Assembly (NCBI RefSeq): GCF_914767665.1
Contig: NC_059504.1
Location: 45,167,720-45,231,719, forward strand
Reading direction: 5' to 3'
Source of the DNA: Harmonia axyridis
Taxonomy: Eukaryota; Arthropoda; Insecta; Coleoptera; Coccinellidae
DNA length: 64,000 bases
Shown piece after piece: positions 43,911 through 55,739 of this stretch. The position numbers and the translations under genes were made by a program. The notes under the pieces are model-generated. The model searched no databases. It saw only the letters and a list, made by a program, of their open reading frames with translations, and was not told where the DNA came from. Within the stretch, counting starts at the first letter, position 1. Each line of letters begins with the position of its first letter.

Positions 43911-44162
43911 AGAGCAATAGTTGAACTGAAGTAAAAGCAAAAGTTGAAGAAAAGCTCAAGGAAAAATTCTAAGACCAAATGCTGAAGCAAATCCAAAGCA
44001 AATACTAAAGCAATAGTTGAAGCAAACGTGAAAGCAAAAGTTATAGCAATAGTTGGAGCACAAGTTGAAACAAAATTCAAACCAAAAGTTGAAGCAAAAA
44101 TTAAAACAAAATTTAAACCGAATGTTGAAGCAGAAGTTAAAGCTAAAGTAAGAGCAAAATGA
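43911..44162 (+). repeat. Degenerate 12-bp tandem repeat with coding-like periodicity
   Basis: Roughly twenty units related to GAAGCAAAAGTT. From 44019 to the TGA at 44160-44162, twelve consecutive units keep an exact 12-base period, so one frame stays open and reads (E/K)-A-K-V repeats (ANVKAKVIAIVGAQVETKF and onward). Upstream, units with a missing base break the frame. It is either a minisatellite or the remnant of a low-complexity protein. Confidence 0.8.
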
Positions 44163-44834
44163 GAAGGTAAATTACAAACCGATTAATACTGAAATAGAAC
44201 TCACAGAAAGAATTAATGCTGCAGTTGAAGAACTGAATGCCACCGAATGAGCAAGACCATCCGTTTGATGGTCGCTTGATTGATCGCTTATCATTTTTGA
44301 AAAGATGTTATACTTGCAAGCCAGTGGCAAGCAATTCTAACATTTAATTCAACAATATTAACACATTGACAATAAATTCTTCGACTATAAGTCTCGAAAT
44401 GGAAATCCCAGAATTAGCTCTCTTTTCATCAAAATGTCAATATCTTCTCTGATTGTGTAAAGCCGAAAATAATATTTCATTGAAAATTTTACTTATTATT
44501 CTAAGTTTCGGAATATCATGCCGAGTTCATCTGATATATTTTTTTTTTAGCGGACACGAGCAATGTTGTATGACGAAATTTGAAAAAATTAAACAGGGGA
44601 GACCATTCCGGTTTTCTGAGCATATCATAGGTATCTTGAAAAAACCTTTGGTCATGTTGGGCGGGCTGATTCGTCTGTAATTTTCGATCGAAAGGAGAAT
44701 CACCAACATTTGTAGCTGTGGCGCTCAGAACATTGACTAAGATGTGTATTTGGACGATTTTCATAAAACTGTCAATATGTCGAGAGTTAGTACACTTCAT
44801 CTTCTTTCTCTTTACGAAGCATAGTAGGAGGCAG
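44163..44834. other. Non-coding DNA
   Basis: No gene recognised. Opposing open frames around 44453-44800 are low-information and unsupported. Confidence 0.4.
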
Positions 44835-45835
44835 CATCGTTTTAATAATCTGCTTTAATATGAAGAAATCTGCGGCTGAGGCTCATCGAATGTTCTCAAA
44901 TACTTATGGTGCGGCCGCTATTAGTGGAAGAACGTGCCGAGAATGGTTTCAACGCTTCAAAAATGGTGATTTTGACGTTGAAGACCATCATAGCGGTGGA
45001 AGAGAGAATGTTTTCGAAGATGCAGAATTGAAGGCATTACTTGATCAAGACTCGTGTCAAACGCAACTAGAATCGGCAGGATCATTGGGAGTGACGCAAC
45101 AAGCTATTTCAAAACGCCTTGAAGTCAAGAGAATGATTCAGAAACAAAGAAATTGGGTGCCGTACAGCTGCTTGCAAGGCAAAGACGGAAGGGCATTCTG
45201 CATCGCATTGTGACTGGAGACGAAAAAAGGTTTCTCCACGATAATCTCAAGCGCAATAAATCATGGGGAAATCCCGGCCACGCTTCCACGTCGACGGCCA
45301 AACCAAATATTCACGGTTCGAAGGTCTACTCAGTATTTGGTGGGACCAGGTCCGCGTAGTGTATTATGAGTTGTTGAAACCGAGTGAAACAATCACAGGC
45401 GATCGATATCGAACGCAATTAATGCGTTTGAGCCGAGCATTGTAAGACAAACGGCTGCAATACAACGATAGGCATAATAAAGTGATTTCACAGCATGAAA
45501 ATGCTCGACCCCATGTTGCGAAAGTGGTCAACACAAACTTGGAAATGGGAAGTCCTACCTCACTCGCGGTATTCTGCAGACGTTGCTCCCTCGAGCTAAC
45601 ACTTTTTTCGATAATTGGCCGGTCTGACCAGCGCTTCCGGTCTTATGAAATAAATAAAAAATTGGATCGATTCGTGAATAGCTTCAAAAAATGATCTGTT
45701 CTTTCAACGCGGGATTCGTACGATGCCCGAAAGATGGAAGAAAGTAGTGGCCAGCGATGGACAATATTTTGAATCATAATTGTATAACCAGTTTCTTACA
45801 ATATAGCCTCGAATTTTGGAAAAAATAGGCGTTCG
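44835..45835 (+). pseudogene. mariner (DD34D) copy D, 5'-truncated
   Basis: The frame 44860-45213 is long and clean: KKSAAEAHRMFSNTYGAAAI, GRTCREWFQRFKNGDFDVED, AELKALLDQDSCQTQ, AGSLGVTQQAISKRLEV, the HTH part of mariner. A frameshift near 45165 leads to RIVTGDEKRFLHDNLKRNKS (first catalytic Asp near 45210), then TAKPNIHGSKV and IWWDQVRVVYYELLKPSETI. The second Asp region reads SQHENARPHVAKVV near 45490, with Asp changed to Glu (HEN for HDN). The third-Asp segment is scrambled. The 3' leader ends near 45835 and the 5' TIR is missing. Confidence 0.8.
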
Positions 45836-46703
45836 CCTATGTAGCAAAATGTTTTTTTTTCATTCGCAAATTAAAAATATTTGCTTTCCACGATATAGAT
45901 TATTGTTCAAAGAAATTATGTGGAAATCCCTTAAAAATTCGGTGATTGTAACAGCAAAAAATCTATAATTTCGTGTTGAACTGAGCGGTCACGTGGTGGT
46001 ATTCCCTCTTAATCAACACAATATTATTAACTGTCCCTTCAGAACGGGTTTTTCACAATATAGTTAAACTGTCCGAGCGCGCGCGCGAGATTAAATCTGT
46101 TATAAGCCCAAACAGGACCTCATCCAATAATCCGCTGCATAACCTGGAGTCACCTAGGGGAGTCCTAATCCAGATCGTGCGGAAAAAACGGCGAATTGAA
46201 CCCAACAGAAAATCCGGCCATTCATTACGCGCAGAAGAGCGGATCAAGAGTTCAGCAATCACCGTTCTACAAAGAGATGCATTCAAACTTCCTGCGGAGC
46301 TGTGTAAATTCCTCTTCAGCGAAACTGACAATGTGGAAGTGATTAAGCCGTTCCAGATGTTCCCAGTTGGGCCGGGCGAAATTCGACGTGTTTTTCAGCT
46401 TCCAAACTGAACTTTGAAGATACCAGAATCGCTCGAGCTTGGCTGAAATCGAAATTTGAATGAATGGTTTAATATTGTGATTTTGTACGATTGTTTTCGT
46501 TTTTAGCTGTTCATCCAATTCTTATCATTTGTGCATCTTGGGTCAGAGCTCGATTCCAATCCATTTTCTATGACTTCCCAATTTTGACAAATGTTTCATC
46601 CTCACTGCGAAAGAATATGTCAGTGCTTGATTTACCTAGAAGTCCTAAATTAAATGGATGATTCTGCAATATTGGCGATGTATTTTCTTATTCTCTTTAT
46701 ATA
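45836..46703. other. Non-coding DNA
   Basis: A moderately GC-rich patch at 46070-46440 holds frames 46177-46410 (+) and 46053-46331 (-), but no domain or splice context supports either. A (CG)n-like run occurs at 46076-46088. Confidence 0.4.
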
Positions 46704-47628
46704 AAGGGTATATAACTTTAAGTTGGCATTACTGTTCAAGATGGCGACCGATATAACAGATGTCAAGTGATTTATTCTCAGTTTGGTTTGGCAATTCATC
46801 ATGAATAGAGTCACGCCTGAACAGCGCTTGCAAATAGTGCAATTTTATTTCGAAAATAATGGTTCTGTGCGGAATACGTATCGCGCACTACGTCCATTTT
46901 ATTTTGTTTAGCGATGAAGCGCACTTCTGGTTGAATGGCTACGTCAAAAAACAAAACTGCCGCATTTGGAGTGAAGCTAATCCTCGATTGTATGTCGAAA
47001 CACCGTTACATCCAGAAAAACTGACTGTTTGGTGCGCTTTATGGGCTGGTGGAATCATTGGTCCGTACTTCTTCAAAAACGATGATGGCCAGAACGTTAC
47101 AGTCAATGGTGATCGGTATAGAGCCATGATTACTAACTTTTTCATTCCTGAATTGAACAACCATGATGTCCAGGAGCTGTGGTTCCAACAAGACGGCGCA
47201 ACATGTCACACAGCTCGTGCCACAATCGATTTATTGAAAGACACGTTTGGTGACCGCCTAATTTCACGTTTTGGACCTGTGAATTGGCCTCCAAGATCTT
47301 GTGATTTAACACCGCTAGACTACTTTCTGTGGGGTCTATGTAAAGTCATTGGTCTATGCGGATAAGCCACAAACCCTTGACCATTTGGAAGACAACATTC
47401 GCCGTGTTATTGCCGATATACGGCCACAAATATTGGAGAAGTCATCGAAAATTGGACGTCCAGATTGGACTACATCCGAGCCAGCCGTGGCGGTCATATG
47501 CCAGAAATCATATTTAAAATGTAATGCAACAACATTATCTTGCGGATAAATAAAATTCATGTCAATCGAATAATACATCGTTGTTTTATTGCAATATAAA
47601 GTTCCATAGCTCTAATAAAAACACCCTT
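46704..47628 (+). mobile_element. DD41D element (family A), internally deleted copy 4
   Basis: Ends AAGGG and ACACCCTT with TA outside (46702-46703, 47629-47630). About 14 bp are missing inside the left TIR (AAAGGGTATATAAC instead of AAAGGGTGTTTTTTTCGAGG...). The internal deletion junction reads GTCCATTTTATTTTGTTTAG near 46895-46912, the same as in copy 5 at 54.4 kb. Confidence 0.88.
46801..47523 (+). pseudogene. Truncated DD41D transposase, copy 4
   Basis: The ATG at 46801 starts MNRVTPEQRLQIVQF. The deletion removes the second half of the HTH region and joins to LFSDEAHFWLNGYVKKQNC (first Asp near 46912). WFQQDGATCHTAR (second Asp) and CDLTPLDYFLWG (third Asp) follow intact. A one-base insertion near 47336 then shifts the frame, and the tail with YADKPQTLDHLEDN appears in another frame. 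The catalytic triad is present but the DNA-binding part is not. Confidence 0.85.
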
Positions 47629-47714
47629 TACAAATTGTGATTTTTTTTTGCACTATACAACAGTATTTAATACTTGGTAGTGGTAGTACCAAGTTATTTC
47701 TTATTGTTTTTTCT

Positions 47715-48040
47715 CGGAGGTGTGACCTCAATAAGCCATCGAGATCTTGTAATTTACATCATGAGACTTTTTCCTTTGGAGCCATGTGAAAGATAATATA
47801 TGCCAATGATCCACAATCGATTCAAAAATTCAAAGATGGAATTCGTGAAGTTATCTAGGACATGCAGCCGCAAATATACGAATTGATCTGGGAAAATTTC
47901 ATGAAAAGGAAATGGTACTGCAACCGTAACTGTAGAGTTCATTTGGCTGATATAGTATTCCATCATTAATGCAATGAAAAAAACATTCATTGGTTTCTCT
48001 CAAAATTAATTCATTTTGAAATATCTCATTGGAAAACTCT
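47715..48040 (+). mobile_element. Family B 3' part
   Basis: The + strand reads PSRSCNLHHETFSF (third-Asp block, Asp lost), IYANDPQSIQKFKDGIREVI and MQPQIYELIWENFMKR, then HLADIVFHH and a 3' leader ending near GAAATATCTCATTGGAAAAC. It directly follows the DD41D copy 4. Confidence 0.7.
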
Positions 48041-49169
48041 TTAGAATGATATTGAAACTATCCATTTCATGTATGAAGTTAAATTTTTTGACTTAAATTT
48101 TCAGCTTCTTCAACATCTCATGAAGCATAATTCACGAAAAAACACACAGTGTGCTCACATATAAAAATTATCAATGTTTCCATTCGCGCTCAAAAACATT
48201 GCCATGGGTATGGCAACACGCGAAAAAGTAATCTAGTAACCCTTATAGGGATCAAATTCACAGTGTCGTTCACTGACGTTATTGCAAAGTGACAGACAAT
48301 AAGCGTGAAAGCCCCATTGTCCCGATTTTCAGGAATAATGATTATCAGGGAACAGCGAGAGGGGGGTTAACGAAGCAGTTTATCGATTCACCCTCTGGAA
48401 ATGAAAGCTCTAAATGATTCATTCATGAATTTTTCAACTGCCATTCATGTAGCATCACAAGATATTCATCCGACATATTGAATTTCACCAACTCTCCTTA
48501 TACGATATTAGGAGCCTATTCAAACGCATAAACCAAAATGTGAATGCAATTTGTCTTCTCGCGGAAAACTTGGAATAGTAAGGAACAAAACTGAATGACT
48601 TACTTAAAATTCAACCCTTGCCTTGGATGAGATGGGTCTCGAGAAACTTCACAGGATTTGATGAATGAAGTTATAAAGTGAGAAGCAATTTGGTTCTTCA
48701 AGAGGTCTCGTCCCGTCAACTTTTTTGGGTTTATGACTTTCAATAATAATCTTTGGGATCATTTGCGGAGAAATATTTTTCGTGAATTTCAGTGGTGGAT
48801 GGTGTCTAAGAGTTTCACAGCTGCGGTTCTAAGATTGAGAAGTGCCAACATTTCAAGAAAGAAATACACTTTTTTATGAACTTATCACGACATGTATATG
48901 CATTATGCATGTAGCAGCAGGTTAAGGTTTCAGGCATCTATTTGCCTATTAATCTTTTGACTCTTGTTGTTTGTATCTCTTCTATGATTTATCTTGTGAT
49001 TTGGATGTATACTAATAAAATTTCAAAGGACTTGATATCTGAGTCTTTTATCCATTTATCCTCAGATTTGTGTTAATATCTAGTCTCCATTTCTCTAAGA
49101 GAATACCTATCTATTTTGTCAGTTATTTCGAATTTTCCGTTTAACTACCCATACGTCTATATCATCTAG
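48041..49169. other. Non-coding DNA
   Basis: No gene, TIR pair or LINE sequence recognised. Confidence 0.45.
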
Positions 49170-50410
49170 TCAGGCTCGGTATGCCTTCCGGGAACTGCGA
49201 CCACGTAGATCTTTTGTTCTCTACCCTCCTCATTCATGGAAACCCAAGGAAGGTCGTCAATGGCTTAGATAAAGCTGACAACCTCCTTAGGGGCCTTGGC
49301 CGTTCCTTTTTGGGTATCCAGGACCAGCTTCCCCATATGAATGGTTCTTAGGCCAGCCAGCTCTGGGCACTTGCATACCATGTGTTCAGCTGTTTCTGCT
49401 TCTGATCCACAGAGCCTGCAAATCTCGTCTGCTGACTTTCCCATACGGTATAAATGATGTTTGTATCGACAGTGCCCCGTCAGCAGTCCACCATCACCCG
49501 AAGCTCGGCTCGTGACAGCTTCAAGAGCTTTCTGGCGTAGGTAGGGATTTCTTGGCCTGAGTAAGTTCTGGAGTGTTTTTCCAGTGGGTTATCCTGTAAT
49601 TTTACTCCCATAGCTGGACCGCAGCTTTATATTGGTATTTTTCCTAGCTCACAGAAAGGATCAGGTCAAGCAGGTGTTAACCTTGATGCACTTTTCGCAA
49701 GTTCATCGGCTTTTTCGTTTTCTTCAACTCCACAGTGTCCTGGTACCCATAGTAGAGTCACTTTATTGCCTCTGGCCAGTTGCCTTATGGTGTTACGGCA
49801 CTCCCAGGTCAACAGAGACCTCTGGCAGTACGCTTTCAAGGATCTCAGCGTGGTCTGGCTGTTCGTAGTGATGTAGACATGCTCCCCCTTGAGGTTCATT
49901 TTAAGACACTCCTGAGCGCATACGTAAACAGCCAGTATCTCGGTCTGTTAAATAGAGGGCTCACTTCCCAGGGCTTTAGAGATCCTCAGTTTAGGTCCTT
50001 ATACCCCATTGCCAGTACCTCTGTCTGATTTTGATCCATCGGTGAACCATATTGATGACTTTCTGTCCAAACGATTTACGAAACTTATTGCACTACGACG
50101 GTCAGTTATGGCCGTTTCAAAGGGCGTTTCAAAATCGAAGATGGTTTGCCAAGAGGTTTGAATCTAATTCAATATCCGCATATATCCAACCCAGTTTCCA
50201 AGTAGGAGCTTTCCATTGAGGGAAATTCTTATTGCTTCCAGCAGGCTACATTTCCTCGTATGTAGATGTAAGGGAGTCAAGTCAAGTATGACCTCGAGCG
50301 CTGCTGTGGAAGCTGTGCGCATAGCTCTTGTAACACCAATACACGCCAGCCTTTGCAGTTTCTGCAACAAGTCTTTTGTATTCATAGGACGTCTCTTTGT
50401 CTATGTATAA
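49170..50410 (-). pseudogene. 3' half of the RNase H LINE, minus strand copy
   Basis: Same family as 13570-14850. The minus strand from 50385 reads NTKDLLQKLQRLACIGVTRA, LDLTPLHLHTRKCSLLEAIR and GNWVGYMRIL. Then comes the RNase H part with YITTNSQTTLRSL near 49880 (Asp to Asn change relative to the other copy's TTDSQ), LLWVPGHCGVEENEKADEL near 49720 and a Cys-rich tail near 49420. The 3' UTR ends near 49175. Stops and frameshifts throughout; 5'-truncated. Confidence 0.8.
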
Positions 50411-50517
50411 CTGCTATTCCTCTATCATCTGCAACAGATTTGGGTTTTTGGAATGTATATATGTTGTAGAGTATATGTACTAGAACTGGCACTTCCACTT
50501 CTATTATTGACTATTTA

Positions 50518-51020
50518 TACAGGGTGTGGCGTAATTAATGGATAATCCTGTACTGGCGAATAGGGGAGGTCATGGCCGACCAGAAAATGTAAAGTTATGT
50601 TCAGTAAAAATATCATCGTTTTCGAGATATCGGACAATTTCATTTTTTTCTAAAAAGTGCACCTTTACTCACTAAATTCATTGCTGTGATCACAAATCTT
50701 GTTATTTCTTTGGGCATTGTTTTTTATTTTACTCTTAAATAGCTGTACTATGAGATAAATTACCAAATTCCTACCATCTTGCTTAATTAAGAAAAAAAAA
50801 GTATGATAATCCTTATGTTTGCAAATTCACTTACTTTTTTCTTCAAGTTTCAGTCGTTATGGTGAAAAAAAAATGTATTGAGACCTTTGTGAACATTTCA
50901 TGAATAAATTGTCTATTTTATTGCGGTTCTAAAATGGTATAATACATGTTATTATTTTATTGTCCGATATCTCGAAAAATGATATGACCAATTGTTTAAT
51001 TAACGCATCAATGAACGTCC
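50518..51020. mobile_element. Possible TIR element with subterminal inverted repeats
   Basis: The left side begins ACAGGGTGTGGCGTAATTAA and holds CGTTTTCGAGATATCGGACA at about 50625. The right side holds the inverted TTGTCCGATATCTCGAAAAA at about 50963 and TTAATTAACGCATCAATG. The pairing suggests a decayed element of about 500 bp; the right terminus is uncertain. Confidence 0.5.
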
Positions 51021-52024
51021 ACTCGAACGCTCCTGTCTTGATTTTTTTCGTGATCAACACGAAACATGAAACACTCTACTGAAAATCTATTTTCAATAAT
51101 GGAACACCTTAGAGAATTCGATATGTTGAAAAATCATCGTTATTATTCTATCTCTACTTACATTTATGCATCTAATTCAGCCAAGGAAACCCTGAGAAAA
51201 TTCTGAAATTCTTCTCAGAAATCCAGATTATTCAGATGTTCTGGGCATCAGGGCATTTTCATTTTCCATTCGAAATATTTCTTTCGCTGAATTTAAAGTC
51301 ATTTAGCATTGTAGATTCGACAAGAAATGTTTGCCACCTTCATCAAATTATGCAGTTGATAATTTTTTCGTAATACAAAGAAATTTCATCGGTTATACTT
51401 GAAATAAAAAACAAGGTTTCCATTGTCCTTTTCTTCACAGATGTTAATAAATTCCATTTGGGAATTTCTCAGAATTTTATTGATCTATAAATGCAAATCT
51501 AAATTCCAAAAATATTAGTATATCGAATATGCGTTAGACTGATGCAGAAATAATAATACTGCATCTTTTAAATCACTTCTCATAAAATTCGCTCGAAGTT
51601 GTAAATAAACCCTTAAGAACCGAATGCATGCAAGTTCCACAGTCTGGAATCTTTTCTGTGCATTGGCAAAGGCAAGTGAGTTGCCTTTATTCCCTCTCTA
51701 GTGCATGATGTATGCATCGAATCTTATAATTATATTTTACGGTTTTCAATTTCCGCAGTTAGTGGAAAATTATTTGGCTGTTTGATGTGTAATGAACAAA
51801 GTTCGGGAGCGTACCTTGGGATTGCTCCCAGCGATTTCCATATTAAATGGTCTCATTGAAATATCTCTTATATTCTTGCCATATTCTCCATTAGTATAAT
51901 TGAAAAATTGATTATGAATTTTTTTAGTAATATCCCAGAAGTTGATTTTGGCGCACTATCGAATGAGTCGTTAGCCAGAAAATCAATTTCAATAACAAAT
52001 GAACAAACACATTCGTATTTATTA
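51021..52024. other. Non-coding DNA
   Basis: AT-rich without recognised features. Confidence 0.45.
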
Positions 52025-52026
52025 TA

Positions 52027-52949
52027 CAGGGTGCTTCTAAATGATATGCTTATATACAAGGGGGCGATTCTTGGAGGTCTTTAAAAAAAATCTTCATATG
52101 AACGTATGTTGAAAATGTTTTAACTTCTGAGGTACAGGGTGGTTAAGTTTCCAGAAAAATATATTTTTTTTATAACCACAAGAATGCTTTTGTAGATATT
52201 TCTATGAAATTTGATACATGTTTTCACTGCATTCTTCTTTTTCTTCTTCAGTCTTCACTCATCCAGTGTCGGACCTCTTCCAGTTTCTTCCATGCTTCTC
52301 TGTCTGTTTTTCATTGCATTAAGAAACATTTTTTGATATACGAAGAATTTTATTATGTTTACCAGTGGTGTCTGTGTGGGTTTTGCATTGAATATTTTTG
52401 AAGAAAAACATGTTATGAGACTTCTTCTGCTCGAAGTGAAAATTATTTATGAAATTCTCATTGATTTCTGAACAATTTTTATCTCCTGATTCTGCTTCGT
52501 CCGGAGCTTGGTTTTCGCTCAAACATTTTGAAAATCATTTTGCTCCAGGGCCACTTCATGACGATTCATATTTTTTCGAGTATTTTTATAAACGATAACC
52601 ATGCGCCAGGCAAAGTTAAATCTAGAGATCAAATTCGTTCAGATTTGAATGATAATTTTGAAATTAATTATTAATATGGAAAAAAGCAGTGTCCTATCCA
52701 TCTTTCTCTCCGAAAATATTCAATGCAAAACCTATAAAGAAGCAAGTGGCAAAAACAATAAAATTGTTTGTACATCAGAAAATGTATCTTAATGCAGAGA
52801 AAACGCGTATAAAAAAAAGAATGGTTTCTGAAAAATTTATCACCCTAAAAGTCAGCAACTCTACGGCATACGTTTATATGAAGTTTTTTCTTGAAATGGG
52901 CTAAAGAATCGCTTTCTTAAAAATTAGGATATCATTAAGGAACACCCTG
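52027..52949. mobile_element. 923-bp TIR element
   Basis: Starts CAGGGTGCTTCTAAATGATAT and ends with the inverted counterpart ATATCATTAAGGAACACCCTG, with TA on both outer sides (52025-52026, 52950-52951), as in TA-targeting transposons. Inside, the minus strand near 52255-52325 carries a REAWKKLEEVRHWMSED-like phrase followed by a stop, reminiscent of a LINE ORF2 end. No transposase was recognised, so it is non-autonomous. Confidence 0.7.
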
Positions 52950-53029
52950 TATTCGGTTGAGGAAAAAGTAATTTCGTATTTTTCGCCTTTATTTCAATGC
53001 TTTATAAAAAGTGTTGCAATCATCCAATT

Positions 53030-53325
53030 CGAGTCGAATAAACACTGTTCTATTCTATAAAGCCTTTGTTCCTATTATCGAAAAACTCGGACAACCAATT
53101 TTCACAGACCTCTATCGAAATTAAAAATAGGAATAGGTGTTAGTCACTTGGTGTCGAGTCCGGGATATAGGGGGGCTTATAGATGGATTTTCGGTCCATG
53201 ACAAGAACGGCCAGACCGTGTGACACTCAAACATCGACCTTCTTTTATCGAGCCTTCTGCAAATACTTCAAACTGGTTTGGTGATCGATGTTAAGCTCCT
53301 GGGCGATGCTACAACTACTAAAATA
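53030..53325 (-). pseudogene. mariner relic of a second lineage
   Basis: The minus strand reads IAQELNIDHQTSLKYLQKAR near 53310-53260 (HTH part), HGLAVLVMDRKS near 53205 and PPYIPDSTPSD-stop-HLF near 53165-53130 (third catalytic Asp block). It ends with ENWLSEFFDNRNKGF near 53105-53065. Everything between the HTH and the last Asp is deleted. The sequence differs from mariner copies A-E, so it is another mariner subfamily. Confidence 0.65.
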
Positions 53326-54111
53326 AGTCTATTTTGATATTAACCAATACTTCAGGAACCATTATGAGGAATATGTAAAATTCAATAGTTTCGTAATATC
53401 AATTTCATTCAATGCTAGATAACTGAAAGAAATTTTTGAATTACCCATTTTCACATCACTAGTTCTTAAATCCTTTAAATAGTATTGAAAAACCAGAATA
53501 ACTAACTTTGACCATAACTTGTTGAAGAGAGTTGAATACGTACCAATAATGAATATTCTTTCCAAAGTTCCTCTTTCATAGTCGTTTACTTCGTGAGTAT
53601 AGCAGGCTTTATTTTAAGACATAAGGATGTGCTCATTTCACTTAACCTAAACCAGTGAAAAATTTCTTTTTTGATTCAGAAAAAGAACATCATTCATAGG
53701 TAAAAACCATAGATAGCAAACAGAAGCGAATAAGATCGATATCATCGAGTTCATGAATATTTCCTTCTATTTTCTATAGGATTCATCCACTTAAAAGCCT
53801 GAACTTTGGAATTGTAGGTAACATGTAACGCTTAATACAAAGCCGTCACAAACCAATCTCCCAACTGTAATTCTCATCACGTAACTCTGGGATGAGATAT
53901 GGAATATCAGAAGACATGAGGTATTATACATACAACTCGCTTCCTATGAAATATGGACTGCGAATTTCGTCACATGAATTTCATATTCATCCTCATCGCA
54001 CTATTTTCAGCAAAATAGCAAGATTAGATTCCAGGGGGCTTTCTTTGATATGAATATTGTCTATTACATATCTGCTATCCTTATCCTATGCGTCCATATC
54101 CTAGAAATACA
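53326..54111. other. Non-coding DNA
   Basis: No gene or repeat recognised. Confidence 0.4.
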
Positions 54112-54185
54112 ATAAGCTATGAAATTTTGAACTGAAATATATTATAGGTACATCTGTAGCGTTTTAATATAGGGTCTCATAATAT
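54112..54185 (+). repeat. 74-bp direct repeat, left copy, flanking a DD41D element
   Basis: From ATAAGCTATGAAATTTTGAA to CTCATAATAT. It matches 55127-55200 with about three substitutions and ends exactly at the left end of the transposon. Confidence 0.9.
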
Positions 54186-55122
54186 GGGGTGTTTTTTTCG
54201 AGGTATATAACTTTAAGTTGGCATTACTGTTCAAGATGGTGACCAATTTAACAGCTGTCAAGTGCCTTATTCTCACTTTGGTTTGGCAATTCATCATGAA
54301 TTGACTCACGCCTGAACAATGCTTGCAAATAGTGCAATTTCATTTCGAAAATAATGGTTCTGTGCGGAATACGTATCGCGCACTACGCCCATTTTATTTT
54401 GTTTAGCGATGAAGCGCACTTCTAGTTGAATGGCTACGTCAACGAAAAAAAACTGCCGCATTTGGAGTGAAGCTAATCCTCAAGTGTATGTCGAAACACC
54501 TTTACATCCAGAAAATCTGACTGTTTGTTGCGCTTTATGGGCTGGTGGAATCATTGGTCCGTACTTCTTCAAAAACGATGATGGCCAGAACGTTACAGTC
54601 AATGGTGATCGGTATAGAGCCATGATTACTAACTTTTTCATTCCTGAATTGAACAACCATGATGTCCAGGAGCTGTGATTCCAACAAGACTGCGCAACAT
54701 GTCACACAGCTCGTGCCACAATCGATTCATTGAAAGACACGTTTGGTGACCGCCTAATTTTACGTTTTGGACCTGTGAATTGGCCTCCAAGATCTTGTGA
54801 TTTAACACCGCTAGACTACTTTCTGTGGGGCTATGTAGAGTCATTGGTCTACGCGGATAAGCCATAACCCTTGACCATTTGGAAGACAACATTCGCCGTG
54901 TTATTGCCGATATAGGGCCACAAATGTTGGAAAAAGTCATCGAAAATTGGACGTCCAGATTGGACTACATCCGAGCCAGCTGTGGCGGTCGTCTGCCAGA
55001 AATCATATTCAAAATGTAATGCCACAGGATTATCTTGCGGATAAATGAAATTCATGTCAATCGAATAATCCATCGTTGTTTTATTGCAATTCAAAGTTCT
55101 ATAGCTCTAAAAAAACACCCTT
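54185..55122 (+). mobile_element. DD41D element (family A), internally deleted copy 5
   Basis: Left end TGGGGTGTTTTTTTCGAGG (two changes from AAGGGTG) and right end ACACCCTT, with TA outside. It has the same internal deletion junction as copy 4 (CCATTTTATTTTGTTTAGCG near 54389-54408). Bracketed by the 74-bp direct repeats. Confidence 0.88.
54296..55016 (+). pseudogene. Truncated DD41D transposase, copy 5
   Basis: The start ATG at 54296 is followed by a stop at codon three (MN-stop). The frame 54430-54678 covers NCRIWSEANPQVYVETPLHP, ALWAGGIIGPYFFKNDDGQ and ELNNHDVQEL, then TGA replaces the Trp of WFQQD. The later QQDCATCHTAR and RSCDLTPLDYFLWG blocks remain readable, including second and third Asp. 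Another frameshift at 54866 (GCCATAACCC) disrupts the tail. Confidence 0.85.
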
Positions 55123-55126
55123 TACT

Positions 55127-55200
55127 ATAAGCTATGAAATGTTGAACTGAAATATAGTATAGGTACATCAGTAGCGTTTTAATATAGGGTCTCATAATAT
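55127..55200 (+). repeat. 74-bp direct repeat, right copy
   Basis: Starts four bases after the transposon and repeats 54112-54185. Differences noticed are ATTTTGAA/ATGTTGAA, ATATTATAGG/ATAGTATAGG and CATCTG/CATCAG. Confidence 0.9.
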
Positions 55201-55739
55201 TTGAAAATCCCTCTGCATCCAGTAGGAAAGCTCTGTGTACACGACTACTATAGAAACCTAAATAAATAGCATCTTTGACGTCATTACGTAATGCAGATTA
55301 AGTTTCAACAATTCAGATAACTGAGAAATTCAAGAAAAGCCTTATTTGGCATAGGATTTCAAGCGCTTTGTTGTCATGATGTTTATGTTGTCTCTTAGGC
55401 CGCCCACAGTTTGATTAATGGGAAGCTCACGTATTCTATTTTTAGATCCACAAATACTCTCGAAAAATAATGTACCTATTTTCTTATTAACTGATGAACT
55501 TTTTTCTAAGATTTGAGTTACACGAAAAGGGCTCTATCGTAGATCTTCCTGCGCGAAATCCAACTTCTTTATGTTCTTGATCAGCTAACATTCTTCCTCT
55601 TCTAACCTCAATTATCTTTTATATATACAAACTGAATTTCACCATCAAATCGAATATTCGGTGTACTTGTTGTATAGTTTGTTTGAATTCCTCTAGTTCT
55701 GATGTGGCGATCAATATCTGATTTTGCGTTGTTGTTCTA
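55201..55739. other. Non-coding DNA
   Basis: No gene recognised. Confidence 0.4.

Noticed and set aside
43895..44080. Minus-strand frame rich in Phe/Ala/Leu
   Set aside because: It is the reverse complement of the 12-bp minisatellite and merely inherits its period.
46053..46410. Opposed frames in a GC-richer patch
   Set aside because: Both strands open at once, no recognised domain; probably a composition effect.
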